Made by a program: the position numbers and the translations under genes. A stretch of DNA of 64,000 nucleotides from assembly GCA_005884765.1 (NCBI GenBank), contig VAZV01000141.1, positions 18,401 to 82,400 on the forward strand. Reading direction: 5' to 3'. The number at the start of each line of letters is the position of its first letter. The first letter of the stretch is position 1. This DNA is from Alphaproteobacteria bacterium (GTDB taxonomy: Bacteria > Pseudomonadota > Alphaproteobacteria > Rhizobiales > Xanthobacteraceae). This document shows positions 51,341-60,759 of the stretch, piece after piece. The notes under the pieces are model-generated. The model was given only the letters and a program-made list of their open reading frames with translations, was not told where the DNA came from and did no database searches.

Positions 51341-53799
51341 GGCGCATGTTCTGGGTTCTCGCGGTGCTCCTGAGCCATTGGCGGCGGCATCCGATGCAGC
51401 TTGCGACCTTGCTGATTGGGCTGGTCTCGGCGACCGCGCTGTGGAGCGGCGTGCAGGCGTTGAACCAGCAAGCCCGCATTTCCTACGACCGCGCGGCGGC
51501 GACGTTCGGCGGCGTGCGAACCGCCATGCTGGTGGGACGCGGCGGCCCGACCTTTCCGCAAAAATTCTTTGTCGACGTGCGCCGGGCCGGCTGGCCGGTC
51601 TCGCCCGTGCTGGAGGGGCGCATCCAGATCGAGGGACGCTCGTTCCGCCTGCTGGGGATCGAGCCGGTGACGCTGCCCGCCGAGGTCGGCAACGCGCCGG
51701 CGATCGGACGAGGCGACGTGGAGGCCTTCATCACGCCGCCCGGACAGACCTTGCTTGCGCCCGAGACGCTTTCCGATCTGCATCTCGCCGAGGGCGCAAC
51801 GCCGCTCGTGAGCAGCGGCGCATCGCTGCCGCCGCTACATGTGCAGGCGCAACTGGTGCCTGACGTGATGGTGGTCGACATCGGTATCGCGCAAAAACTG
51901 TTGAACCGGCCGGAACAGATTTCACGGCTGTTGATCGGCAAGACCAAGGGTCCGCGCGAGCCGCTGGAAAAGATCGCCGGCGACAGGCTGCGGCTGGTCG
52001 AACCCGACGCGGAGAGCGACCTTGAGCGCCTCACCGACAGTTTCCATCTCAACCTCACCGCATTCGGGCTGCTATCGTTCGTTGTCGGCCTCTTCATCGT
52101 CAATTCGGCGATCGGGCTTGCGTTCGAGCAGCGTCTGGCCGTGTTGCGCACGCTGCGCGCCTGCGGCGTATCGGCGGTGATGCTCAACGCGGTGCTGGTG
52201 GCCGAATTGGTGTCGCTGGCGCTGGTCGCCGGGCTGATAGGCCTCGTCTGCGGCTACTTCATCGCCGCGGCGTTGTTGCCCGATGTCGCGGCTTCCTTGC
52301 GCGGGCTTTACGGGGCGCAGATCCCGGGCGAGCTGACGCTCCGGATCGAATGGTGGATCGCCGGCGTCGCCATCAGCGTGCTCGGCGCGCTCGTCGCCGC
52401 CGCGACCAGTCTTGCCAAGGCGATCCGGCTGCCGGTACTCGCCACCGCCCAGCCGCAAGCCTGGCAACAGGCGCAGCACCGCTGGCTGATGCTGCAGAGC
52501 GCGCTTGCACTCGGCGTGTTCGTCGTGGCCGCGCTGCTGCTGCGCTATGGTGATTCCCTGTTGGCTGGATTTGCGGTGCTCGCCGCACTGCTTTTGGGCG
52601 CCGCACTGATCCTACCCGCCATGCTTGAATTGGTGCTGCACCTCGGCCAGCGTTTTGCACAACGTCCGCTTGCAACATGGTTCTGGGCCGACAGCCGTCA
52701 GCAATTGTCGGGATTGTCGCTGGCGCTGATGGCATTGTTGCTGGCGCTGGCGGTCAATGTCGGCGTCGGCACCATGGTCGAAACCTTCAGCCGGACGTTT
52801 GTGAGCTGGCTTGACGGTCGATTGGCGGCCGATGTCTACATCAACGCGTCCGACAACGCGCAGGCCATCGCGATCAAGAACTGGCTGCGCGAACGAGCCG
52901 AGGTGCAAGCGATCCTGCCCGGCGCACGCGCCGAAACCCAGCTCGATGGTGCGCCGATCGAAATCCTCGGCCTGACCGATCATTCGACCTATCGCGAGCA
53001 TTGGCCGCTGCTGCAATCCGTACCCGACGCCTGGACCCGGCTTCGCCCCGGCGATGCCGGCTTCGTCAGCGAACAATTGGCGCTGCGATTGAAGCTTGCG
53101 ATCGGCGATCATATCGAATTGCCGGCGCCCGGAGGCAACTGGCCGCTCGAGGTGATCGGCATCTACGCCGACTACGGCAACCCCAAGGGTCAGGTCGCCG
53201 TCAATATCGCGGCCTTGATCCGGCATTTTCCATCCATTCCGCAAACGCGCCTCGGCCTGCGCGTCGATCGCAACCAAATCCCCGGCCTTGTATCTGCGCT
53301 GCAGGAAAAATTTGGACTAGATGGCCGCAATGTCGCCGATCAGGCGACGATGAAGGCCGAATCGCTGCAGATCTTCAACCGGACCTTTGCCGTCACCGCC
53401 GCCCTGAACGCCTTCACGCTGGGTGTCGCCGGCGTCGCCTTGCTGACGAGCCTGCTGACGCTTGGCAATTCCCGCCTGCCGCAATTGGCGCCGCTCTGGG
53501 CGATCGGCATCACGCGCCGGCGCCTCGCGGCGATCGAACTGACACGGACCCTGTCGGTCGCGCTGATCACGGCGCTGTTCGCGCTGCCGCTCGGTCTGCT
53601 CGTCGCCTGGTGCCTGATCGCAATCGTGAACGTGAAAGCCTTCGGCTGGCGCTTGCCGTTCGATATCTTCCCGCTGCAACTGCTCGAACTGCTTGGCGTC
53701 GCCATGCTGGCCGCGCTCGTCGCAGCGTTGCTTCCGGTCGCACGGCTGGCGCGCATGCAGCCCGCGAGCCTGGTCAAGGTATTCGCCGATGAACGCTGA
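51337..53799 (+). CDS. FtsX-like ABC permease
   Basis: 820-residue inner-membrane protein: an N-terminal helix, ~220 periplasmic residues, three helices (LTAFGLLSFVVGLFIVNSAI onward), a helical pair in the middle, a second periplasmic domain of ~250 residues and a final three-helix block ending with ARLARMQPASLVKVF. This duplicated FtsX layout is typical of large LolC/AttF-G-like or YbbP permeases. It probably moves lipid or hydrophobic material between membrane and periplasm with its ATPase. Confidence 0.92.
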   Translation: MRRMFWVLAVLLSHWRRHPMQLATLLIGLVSATALWSGVQALNQQARISYDRAAATFGGVRTAMLVGRGGPTFPQKFFVDVRRAGWPVSPVLEGRIQIEGRSFRLLGIEPVTLPAEVGNAPAIGRGDVEAFITPPGQTLLAPETLSDLHLAEGATPLVSSGASLPPLHVQAQLVPDVMVVDIGIAQKLLNRPEQISRLLIGKTKGPREPLEKIAGDRLRLVEPDAESDLERLTDSFHLNLTAFGLLSFVVGLFIVNSAIGLAFEQRLAVLRTLRACGVSAVMLNAVLVAELVSLALVAGLIGLVCGYFIAAALLPDVAASLRGLYGAQIPGELTLRIEWWIAGVAISVLGALVAAATSLAKAIRLPVLATAQPQAWQQAQHRWLMLQSALALGVFVVAALLLRYGDSLLAGFAVLAALLLGAALILPAMLELVLHLGQRFAQRPLATWFWADSRQQLSGLSLALMALLLALAVNVGVGTMVETFSRTFVSWLDGRLAADVYINASDNAQAIAIKNWLRERAEVQAILPGARAETQLDGAPIEILGLTDHSTYREHWPLLQSVPDAWTRLRPGDAGFVSEQLALRLKLAIGDHIELPAPGGNWPLEVIGIYADYGNPKGQVAVNIAALIRHFPSIPQTRLGLRVDRNQIPGLVSALQEKFGLDGRNVADQATMKAESLQIFNRTFAVTAALNAFTLGVAGVALLTSLLTLGNSRLPQLAPLWAIGITRRRLAAIELTRTLSVALITALFALPLGLLVAWCLIAIVNVKAFGWRLPFDIFPLQLLELLGVAMLAALVAALLPVARLARMQPASLVKVFADER

Positions 53800-54874
53800 G
53801 TTGAAGATATCGCGCCGCGCCTTTGCCGGGGGCCTTGCGCTACTCGGGCTCCGCGGCCCCGCGCTCGCGCAGGGCTTTGCTGGCCTCGGCGAAAGCCCCA
53901 TTGGATTCGCGCCGGTCGTTTCCGGCAGGACATTTTCGTTTCCGGCCGATCACGGGGCGCATCCGGACTTCCGCATCGAATGGTGGTACCTGACGGCCAA
54001 CCTGCAGGATGCGAGCGGATCAGCCTATGGTACGCAGTGGACTCTGTTCCGCCAGGCGATGCGCCCAGGCAATGACCAGGAAGGATGGGCCAATCGGCAA
54101 CTTTGGATGGGCCACGCCGCCGTCACCAGCGCGCGCACCCACCGTTTTGCCGAAGCCTTTGCCCGCGGCGGCGTCGGGCAGGCCGGTGTTGACGCAAAGC
54201 CGTTTGCGGCCTGGATCGATGCCTGGGATATGCGCGGATCCGACCAGACCGGCGACACCACCGTTGCTCCGCTCGACCTCAAGGCGTCGGCTGCGGATTT
54301 CAGCTACGCGCTGCATCTTAACGCCGATCGGCCGCTGATCCTGCAGGGAGACGGCGGCTACAGCAAAAAATCCGAGCGCGAGCAGGCGTCATATTATTAC
54401 AGTCAGCCATTCTTCAAGGCGGCAGGCCATATCGCGATCGACGACAAACAGGTCGACGTCACAGGTCAGGCCTGGATGGATCGCGAATGGAGTAGCCAGC
54501 CGCTCGCTTCGGATCAAACCGGCTGGGACTGGTTCGCGCTGCATTTTGCGACTGGCGAAAAGCTGATGCTGTACCGGATGCGCCAGACCGACGGCCACCA
54601 TTACGTCTCCGGCAACTGGATCTTGCCCGACAGCAAGGCGCGACAGATCGCGCCCGCCGAGATCGACATGATGCCGAAAGCCCCGGTCGAGATCGACGGC
54701 CGCAAGCTCCCGGTCGCCTGGCATGTCGCGATCCCCTCGCTGGCGCTGTCGATCGATTGCGCGCCCTTGAATGCGAAGAGCTGGATGCGTACAAGCTTTT
54801 CCTATTGGGAAGGGCCGATCGGCTTTGTCGGCAGCCATAGCGGCGTGGGATATCTGGAGCTGACGGGGTATTGA
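53789..54874 (+). CDS. AttH/CrtC-like exported lipocalin-domain protein
   Basis: 361 residues with a Tat signal (SRRAFAGGLALLGL, cleavage near ALAQ) and a two-domain lipocalin-like fold of the AttH/carotenoid 1,2-hydratase (CrtC) group: FRIEWWYLTANL, TQWTLFRQAM and WMDREWSSQP are hallmark segments. It overlaps the permease gene by 11 bases. It presumably binds a lipid or isoprenoid in the periplasm for the adjacent ABC machinery. It could also be an enzyme. Confidence 0.9.
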   Translation: MNAELKISRRAFAGGLALLGLRGPALAQGFAGLGESPIGFAPVVSGRTFSFPADHGAHPDFRIEWWYLTANLQDASGSAYGTQWTLFRQAMRPGNDQEGWANRQLWMGHAAVTSARTHRFAEAFARGGVGQAGVDAKPFAAWIDAWDMRGSDQTGDTTVAPLDLKASAADFSYALHLNADRPLILQGDGGYSKKSEREQASYYYSQPFFKAAGHIAIDDKQVDVTGQAWMDREWSSQPLASDQTGWDWFALHFATGEKLMLYRMRQTDGHHYVSGNWILPDSKARQIAPAEIDMMPKAPVEIDGRKLPVAWHVAIPSLALSIDCAPLNAKSWMRTSFSYWEGPIGFVGSHSGVGYLELTGY

Positions 54875-54974
54875 TCAGCCTTCCTCACCGGTGCATACCA
54901 GTTCTCAAGGGCTCATCTCGGGGGCAAAATGCCGGGCTTTGAGCCCCGAACAAAACGTACTGCTTGGGGACCAC

Positions 54975-55952
54975 ATGCAACGGCGTGAGTTCATTGCTTT
55001 TCTCGGCGGCCTGGCAGTCACTGCGCCGCGCAATGCGGTCGCCCAGACGCCGGCAAAAGTCTATCGCCTTGCGCTGATCAGTCCGCAGGGAGTGATGCCG
55101 GAATCGCACCCCAACGCGAAGTTTCTGCTCGGCGCACTTGCCCAGTTCGGCTATGCGCTGGGGCAAAATCTGGCGTTCGAGCGGCCCGCCGGCCCGGACG
55201 TCCCCGCTGCACAAATAATGGAACGGGCCAAGGCGGACAAGGTCGACGTCATTGTGGCGTGGGGCTATCCGGTTGTGCTCGCCGCCAAGGGCAGCGGTAT
55301 TGCGACCGTCGTTGCCTTCGGCGTCGGCGATCCCGTGGCGACCGGCCTTGTGGCAAATCTGGCGCGACCGGCGAGCAACATTACCGGCATATCGGATGTG
55401 GCGACGACGCTTAGCACCAAGCGCCTTGGATTACTGAAGGAGCTGCTGCCGAAGCTTCACCGCGTCGCGATGCTGTGGAACAAGGACGACCTCGGCATGT
55501 CGCTGCGCTACGAGGCTTCCGCAAAAGCGGCGCAGGCGATTGGCGTCGAGGTCCAGGCGGTCGGTGTGCGCGAGCCCGACGACTTCAACGAGGCCTTCGC
55601 GGTCATGGACCGCGAGCCGCCGGACGCCATTCTGATGGTTTCCGATTCGCTCACCATGCTCAACCGCAAGCGCGTGTTCGACTATGCTACCGCGCATCGC
55701 CTGCCGGCGATCTACGAATACGATCTGCTCGTTCGCGAGGGCGGTCTGATGTCCTATGGGCCGGACCTGAAAGAATCGTTCGAGCGCGCCGCCGCGATGG
55801 TCGATCGCATCTTCAAGGGTGCCAAACCTGCCGACCTGCCCTTCGAGCAACCGACACGCTATCCTTTCGTGATCAACCTGAAGGCGGCGAAGGCGATCGG
55901 CCTTGAACTTCCGCCGACGTTGCTGGCGCTCGCCGACGAAGTGATCGAATAA
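54975..55952 (+). CDS. ABC transporter substrate-binding protein (TrpX/ABC_sub_bind type)
   Basis: 325-residue exported protein: QRREFIAFLGG Tat-like signal and two-lobe fold with LKTAKALG-like C-terminal segment NLKAAKAIGLELPPTLLALADEVIE. This type is amplified in bradyrhizobia, often without nearby permeases, as here. ATG 54975 follows GGGGACC and places the twin arginines at residues 3-4. Ligand unknown. Confidence 0.92.
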   Translation: MQRREFIAFLGGLAVTAPRNAVAQTPAKVYRLALISPQGVMPESHPNAKFLLGALAQFGYALGQNLAFERPAGPDVPAAQIMERAKADKVDVIVAWGYPVVLAAKGSGIATVVAFGVGDPVATGLVANLARPASNITGISDVATTLSTKRLGLLKELLPKLHRVAMLWNKDDLGMSLRYEASAKAAQAIGVEVQAVGVREPDDFNEAFAVMDREPPDAILMVSDSLTMLNRKRVFDYATAHRLPAIYEYDLLVREGGLMSYGPDLKESFERAAAMVDRIFKGAKPADLPFEQPTRYPFVINLKAAKAIGLELPPTLLALADEVIE

Positions 55953-55966
55953 GGGGAATTTTCGCG

Positions 55967-56359
55967 ATGTATCAATTCACCGCGCTCGTGACCCTGCTTG
56001 CGATCCTGTTCTACTTCTTCACCTGTGCGCGGGTGGCGAAGGCGCGCGGGACTTACGGCGTCAAATTGCCGGCGATTTCGGGCCATCCGGATTTCGAGCG
56101 GGTATTTCGCGTGCAGATGAACACGCTGGAATGGCTACCGATCTTCCTGCCGTCGCTGTGGCTGTTTGCGATCTATGTCGGCGATCAGGTCGCAGCCGCG
56201 ATCGGCCTTCTCTGGATCGTCGGCCGCATCGTCTACATGATCGGTTACACGCAGGCGACCGAGCGGCGAAGCCCAGGTTTTTTTATCCAGGCACTGGCCT
56301 GCGCGATACTGTTGTTCGGCGCGTTCGGCACGATTGCCTGGCGGCTTGTTCACGCGTGA
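55967..56359 (+). CDS. MAPEG-family membrane protein
   Basis: 130 residues with four helices and the MAPEG motif FERVFRVQMNTLEW near residue 45. The family includes microsomal glutathione S-transferases and is linked to glutathione-dependent detoxification of lipophilic compounds. Only 14 bases after the binding-protein gene, with AAGGGGAATTT upstream, so cotranscribed. Confidence 0.9.
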   Translation: MYQFTALVTLLAILFYFFTCARVAKARGTYGVKLPAISGHPDFERVFRVQMNTLEWLPIFLPSLWLFAIYVGDQVAAAIGLLWIVGRIVYMIGYTQATERRSPGFFIQALACAILLFGAFGTIAWRLVHA

Positions 56360-56424
56360 TATTAATTGATGTGGTGATGTTTCGCGCACGCTAGCACGGC
56401 GCGCAAGATGCAAGGGCCAAGGAG

Positions 56425-58161
56425 ATGGCCGAGCCGGTAGAGCAGGACAACATGCTCATCGCGTGGGACGTCGGCATCATCATGGACGACGGCGTGACGC
56501 TGCGCGCAGACGTGTTTCGGCCGAAGGGGGATCGAAAATGGCCGGTTCTGCTGACCTATGGTCCATACGCCAAGGGGCTCGCCTTTCAGAAGGGCTACCC
56601 GAGCGCGTGGCAGGCCATGATCGCAAACCATGCTGACGTTGCACACGGCTCAACCAACAAATATCAAAATTGGGAAGTGGTCGACCCGGAGAAATGGGTG
56701 CCGCATGGTTATGTCTGCGTGAGAGTCGATTCGCGCGGGACCGGACGATCGCCGGGATATGTCGACCATTTTTCTCCTCGGGAGACGCGCGACTTTTATC
56801 AATGCATCGAATGGGCCGGCGTCCAGAGCTGGTCGAACGGCAACGTCGGCCTGAATGGCATCTCCTATTACGCCATCAACCAGTGGCCGGTGGCTTGCCT
56901 GCAGCCGCCCCATCTCAAGGCCATGTGCATCTGGGAAGGCGCGGCCGACTGGTATCGCGACATGACGCATCACGGCGGCATTCTTTCGACGTTTTGGGCG
57001 AACTGGTACGACATGCAGGTGAAGACCGTGCAGTTTGGATTAGGGGAAAGAGGACCTCGCAGCGAAGTCACCGGCGCATTGGTCTGCGGCGACGAAACAA
57101 TGTCGGACGCTGAATTGGCGCGGAACCGGTCGAGCTTCGCCGACGACATTCTCGCGCATCCCCTCGATGATGATTACCATAAAGCGCGTTCACCAGATTG
57201 GGACAAAGTCACCGTGCCGTTTTTGTCCGCGGCCAACTGGGGTGGCCAGGGCCTGCACCCGCGAGGAAATTTCGAAGGTTTTGTTCGGGCTGCGTCAAAG
57301 GAGAAGTGGCTGGAGTGCCACGGGCTGGAGCATTGGACGCATTTTTACACCGATTACGGGCGCGAGTTGCAGAGGAGGTTCTTCGATTTCTACCTCAAAG
57401 GTGAAGCCAACGATTGGGATCAACAGCCGAAAGTCCAACTGCAGGTCCGCCACATCGATCGTTTTGTCGAGCGGCATGAAACCGGCTGGCCGCTGCCCGC
57501 AACCGTTTGGACCAGCTTCTACCTCGACCCCAGGGAACAGACCCTATGCTTGGAGCCGCCCAACGAGGATGCCGAAATCAGCTTTGCGGCGCTGGGCGAC
57601 GGACTGACTTTTATCTCGAGGCCGTTGAGGGAGGACACTGAGATCACAGGCCCGCTTTCGGTGGACTTGCGAATTTCTTCCAGCACCGAGGACGCCGATA
57701 TCTTTGTTGTGTTCCGGGTTTTTAGCCCTGACATGCGCGAGGTGACGTTTGTCGGCGCGATCGATCCGCACACGCCGGTGGCGCAGGGTTGGCTGCGCGC
57801 TTCACATCGCAAGCTCGACGAGTCCCTGTCTCGCCCATACCGTCCCTACCATACGCATGACGAAGTTCAGCCGCTGCGGCCAGGCGAGCCGGTCAATCTC
57901 GCCATCGAGATATGGCCGACGTCGATCGTGGTCCCAAAGGGCTATCGGATCGCCTTGAGTGTACGCGGCAAGGATTATCAGTGGCAGGCAGCGACCGGCG
58001 CGAAACTCTCCAATTTCAAGAATGAGCTCTTGGGATGCGGACCGTTTCTGCACGATGATCCCCGCGACCGGCCGCGCAGGCTGTTCGCAGGAACGACCAC
58101 ACTGCATATCGACAGCAATGGCTCCAGCCGCGTGCTGGTCCCGATCGTTCCAGGCCGCTAG
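56425..58161 (+). CDS. CocE/NonD-family alpha/beta hydrolase
   Basis: 578 residues. Alpha/beta-hydrolase core with VRVDSRGTGRSPGY, nucleophile Ser in GLNGISYYAI, and His in LEHWTHFYTD, then a C-terminal jelly-roll X-Pro dipeptidyl-peptidase domain. No signal peptide. Members cleave esters or amides (cocaine esterase, glutaryl-7-ACA acylase-like). A binding-protein gene starts 49 bases downstream. Confidence 0.92.
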   Translation: MAEPVEQDNMLIAWDVGIIMDDGVTLRADVFRPKGDRKWPVLLTYGPYAKGLAFQKGYPSAWQAMIANHADVAHGSTNKYQNWEVVDPEKWVPHGYVCVRVDSRGTGRSPGYVDHFSPRETRDFYQCIEWAGVQSWSNGNVGLNGISYYAINQWPVACLQPPHLKAMCIWEGAADWYRDMTHHGGILSTFWANWYDMQVKTVQFGLGERGPRSEVTGALVCGDETMSDAELARNRSSFADDILAHPLDDDYHKARSPDWDKVTVPFLSAANWGGQGLHPRGNFEGFVRAASKEKWLECHGLEHWTHFYTDYGRELQRRFFDFYLKGEANDWDQQPKVQLQVRHIDRFVERHETGWPLPATVWTSFYLDPREQTLCLEPPNEDAEISFAALGDGLTFISRPLREDTEITGPLSVDLRISSSTEDADIFVVFRVFSPDMREVTFVGAIDPHTPVAQGWLRASHRKLDESLSRPYRPYHTHDEVQPLRPGEPVNLAIEIWPTSIVVPKGYRIALSVRGKDYQWQAATGAKLSNFKNELLGCGPFLHDDPRDRPRRLFAGTTTLHIDSNGSSRVLVPIVPGR

Positions 58162-58210
58162 CAAATACTCGGTCTATCGGACCGAAGCAAAAACGCCAGG
58201 GAGAGACATC

Positions 58211-59455
58211 ATGGGAATTTCTCGTCGTCGATTTGTAACGGGCGTCGCAGGATTAGGCCTTTCGCGTGCCGTCGCGCCTGATGTTGCGCGTGCGGCCGAC
58301 GGTCCGATCCGGATCGGCCTGTTGACGGTGAAGACGGGCCCCCTGGCCTCCGGCGGCATCGATATGGAACGCGCGCTCACGATGTTTTTGAATGATCGCG
58401 GCGGCATGATGTCGGGCCGAAAGGTCGAACTCATGACGGCGGATACCGCGGGCGTTCCGGCGACGGCCCGCACCAAGGCTCAGGAGATGGTGGAAAAGAA
58501 CAATGTCCATTGTCTCATTGGGCCGCTCGCGGCCTTCGAGGCGCTCGCCATCGACGACTATATTCGTCAGGAGAAAGTTCCGACGCTCTCGGTCGCCGCT
58601 GCGGAAGACATGACGCAACGACGCCCGAACCCGTGGTTCGTGCGCGCGACGTCCACGTCATCGCAGTGCGCGCACCCTTTGGGCGAATATGCCGCCAAAG
58701 ACCTCAAATACAAAAAGATGATCACCATTGCCGACGATATCGCTTACGGCCAGGAAATGTGCGCCGGCTTTCAGCGCGTGTTTGAAGACAATGGCGGCCA
58801 GATCGTTCAAAAGCTGTTTCCGCCGCTCACGGTTCCCGACTACGGCGGCTATGTCGCGGACCTTAAGGGCGCAGACGCCATTTTCCTGGGCTTCGCCGGT
58901 TCGAACGGTTTCCGTTTTCTCCGCCAATTCGTCGAATATGGGCTAAAGGACAAAATGCAGGTCATCGGCGGAATGACCGCCTTGGACGAAGCGGTGCTGC
59001 GCAACATGGGCGATGAAGCGCTCGATATCATCACGTCGTGCTGGTACTCGGCCGAACTGGACAACAAGCCGAACCAGGTATTTGCACCGGCGTTTCGCAA
59101 GGAGTTCAAGTACGATCCGGGATTTTACGCGGCAAGCACCTACGTCAACGGCGCGGTTCTGGAAGCTGCCGTCAAGGCCGTCAACGGCAACGTCGAGGAC
59201 AAGCCTGCCTTGATGGCAGCGCTTCGGTCGACCAACGTCGACACCGTGCGAGGACCGGTCAAATTCGACGATCTGGGAAACGTCGTAGGCAGCGTCTATT
59301 TGCGAAAAGTTACCCGCAAGGACGGCCGGCTCGTCAACTCGGTATTCAAGACCTACCCGGATGTCAGTCAATTCTGGACGTACGGCAAGGAAGCCTTCCT
59401 TGCCAGCCCGGTTTATTCGCGTGACTTTCCGCCGGCCAAATACCTGGAGCGATAA
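58211..59455 (+). CDS. Branched-chain-type ABC substrate-binding protein (LivK-like)
   Basis: 414-residue periplasmic binding protein with a Tat signal (SRRRFVTGVAGLGL, cleavage near ARAA) and family features GPIRIGLLTVKTGPLAS, GGMMSGRKVELMTADTAG and YAASTYVNGAVLEAAVKAV. Often used for aromatic or short-chain carboxylates as well as amino acids. ATG 58211 follows GGGAGAG. No permease genes adjoin; the upstream CocE hydrolase might act on the same substrate. It is convergent with another LivK-like gene only three bases away. Confidence 0.92.
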   Translation: MGISRRRFVTGVAGLGLSRAVAPDVARAADGPIRIGLLTVKTGPLASGGIDMERALTMFLNDRGGMMSGRKVELMTADTAGVPATARTKAQEMVEKNNVHCLIGPLAAFEALAIDDYIRQEKVPTLSVAAAEDMTQRRPNPWFVRATSTSSQCAHPLGEYAAKDLKYKKMITIADDIAYGQEMCAGFQRVFEDNGGQIVQKLFPPLTVPDYGGYVADLKGADAIFLGFAGSNGFRFLRQFVEYGLKDKMQVIGGMTALDEAVLRNMGDEALDIITSCWYSAELDNKPNQVFAPAFRKEFKYDPGFYAASTYVNGAVLEAAVKAVNGNVEDKPALMAALRSTNVDTVRGPVKFDDLGNVVGSVYLRKVTRKDGRLVNSVFKTYPDVSQFWTYGKEAFLASPVYSRDFPPAKYLER

Positions 59456-59458
59456 ACC

Positions 59459-60649
59459 TCACTTCGTCAGCGGGCAGCCGCTATCCTTGGCCGACGGGAA
59501 AGCCTTCTCGCCCGGCACGGTCGCGAGCAGCTTGTAATAGTCGAACGGCTTTTTGGATTCGGCCGGCTTCTTGACCTCGAACAGATAGAGGTCGTGCACC
59601 ATGCGGCCGTTCTCCTGCACCTTGCCCTGCGCAAAGGAATCGTCGACCGGCAATTCCTTCAGCTTCCTGGCGACCGCATCGGAATCCTTGGTGCCCGCCG
59701 CCTTGACCGCCTTGAGATAGCTCAACGTCGCCGAGTAGGTGCCGGCATGGATCATGCTCGGCATCCTCCCGGTGCGCTTGATGAAGCGCTCGCCAAATGC
59801 ACGCGCCTTGTCGTTGAGGTCCCAGTAAAAGCCCTCGGTGAGAACGAGGCCTTGCGCGGCCTGCAGGCCAAGACCGTGCACTTCCGACAGCGTCATCAAG
59901 AGACCGGCGAGCTTCTGGCCGCCGGAAACGATGCCGAACTCTGCCGCCTGCTTGATCGAATTGGTCGTATCAAGCCCGGCATTGGCAAGCCCGATGATCT
60001 TGGCTTTCGAGCTCTGGGCCTGCAGCAGGAAGGAGGAGAAGTCCGACGAGTTCAAGGGAATGCGGACCGAGCCGAGGACCTTGCCGCCCTTGGCGTTGAC
60101 GATGTCAGTGGTGTCCTTTTCAAGCGCGTAACCGAACGCGTAATCCGCGGTCAGGAAGAACCAGGTGTTGCCGCCGGCCTCCACCAGCGCGCCGCCGGTG
60201 CCGACCGCAAGCGCATGGGTGTCGTAGGCCCAATGGAAGCCATAGGGCGCGCAGGCGTCACCGGTCAGGCGCGAGCTCGCCGCACCCACGACGATGTCGA
60301 TTTTCTTCTTTTCCTTGGAAAGTTCCTGGACCGCAAGCGCCACCGACGAGGTCGTCAGCTCGGTGATCATATCGACGCCTTCGACGTCGTACCAGCGCCG
60401 CGCGATGCTGACGCTGAGATCGGGCTTGTTCTGATGGTCGGCGGTGACGATTTCGATCTTCTGACCGAGCACCTCGCCGCCGAAATCCTCAACTGCCATC
60501 TTGGCTGCTTCAAGCGAGTATTTGCCGCCGTAATCGGCGTAAACACCGGATTGGTCGTTCAAGATGCCGATCTTGACGCCTTGCGCCGACGCGGGCGCGG
60601 CAAGGAAAAGACCGCCCACAGAGATGAGCGCCAACAATCCCGATTTCAT
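59459..60649 (-). CDS. Branched-chain-type ABC substrate-binding protein (LivK-like)
   Basis: 396 residues with a Sec signal (SGLLALISVGGLFLAAP, cleavage after ASAQ) and the family start GVKIGILNDQSGVYADYGGKYSLEAAKMAVED. ATG 60649 has GGAGGCAATT upstream. Another orphan binding protein, convergent with the previous one and downstream of the RND operon in the same direction but separated by its own spacing. Ligand unknown. Confidence 0.93.
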   Translation of the reverse strand: MKSGLLALISVGGLFLAAPASAQGVKIGILNDQSGVYADYGGKYSLEAAKMAVEDFGGEVLGQKIEIVTADHQNKPDLSVSIARRWYDVEGVDMITELTTSSVALAVQELSKEKKKIDIVVGAASSRLTGDACAPYGFHWAYDTHALAVGTGGALVEAGGNTWFFLTADYAFGYALEKDTTDIVNAKGGKVLGSVRIPLNSSDFSSFLLQAQSSKAKIIGLANAGLDTTNSIKQAAEFGIVSGGQKLAGLLMTLSEVHGLGLQAAQGLVLTEGFYWDLNDKARAFGERFIKRTGRMPSMIHAGTYSATLSYLKAVKAAGTKDSDAVARKLKELPVDDSFAQGKVQENGRMVHDLYLFEVKKPAESKKPFDYYKLLATVPGEKAFPSAKDSGCPLTK

Positions 60650-60759
60650 AATTGCCTCCGGCCGTTTCTCGTGATGAGCAAAGCTATATTTTATAACCCT
60701 GCCGCTGCCCATCTATTTCAAATAGGCCAATAGTATTGAGGAGTTGCAGGGCGGGCGTC

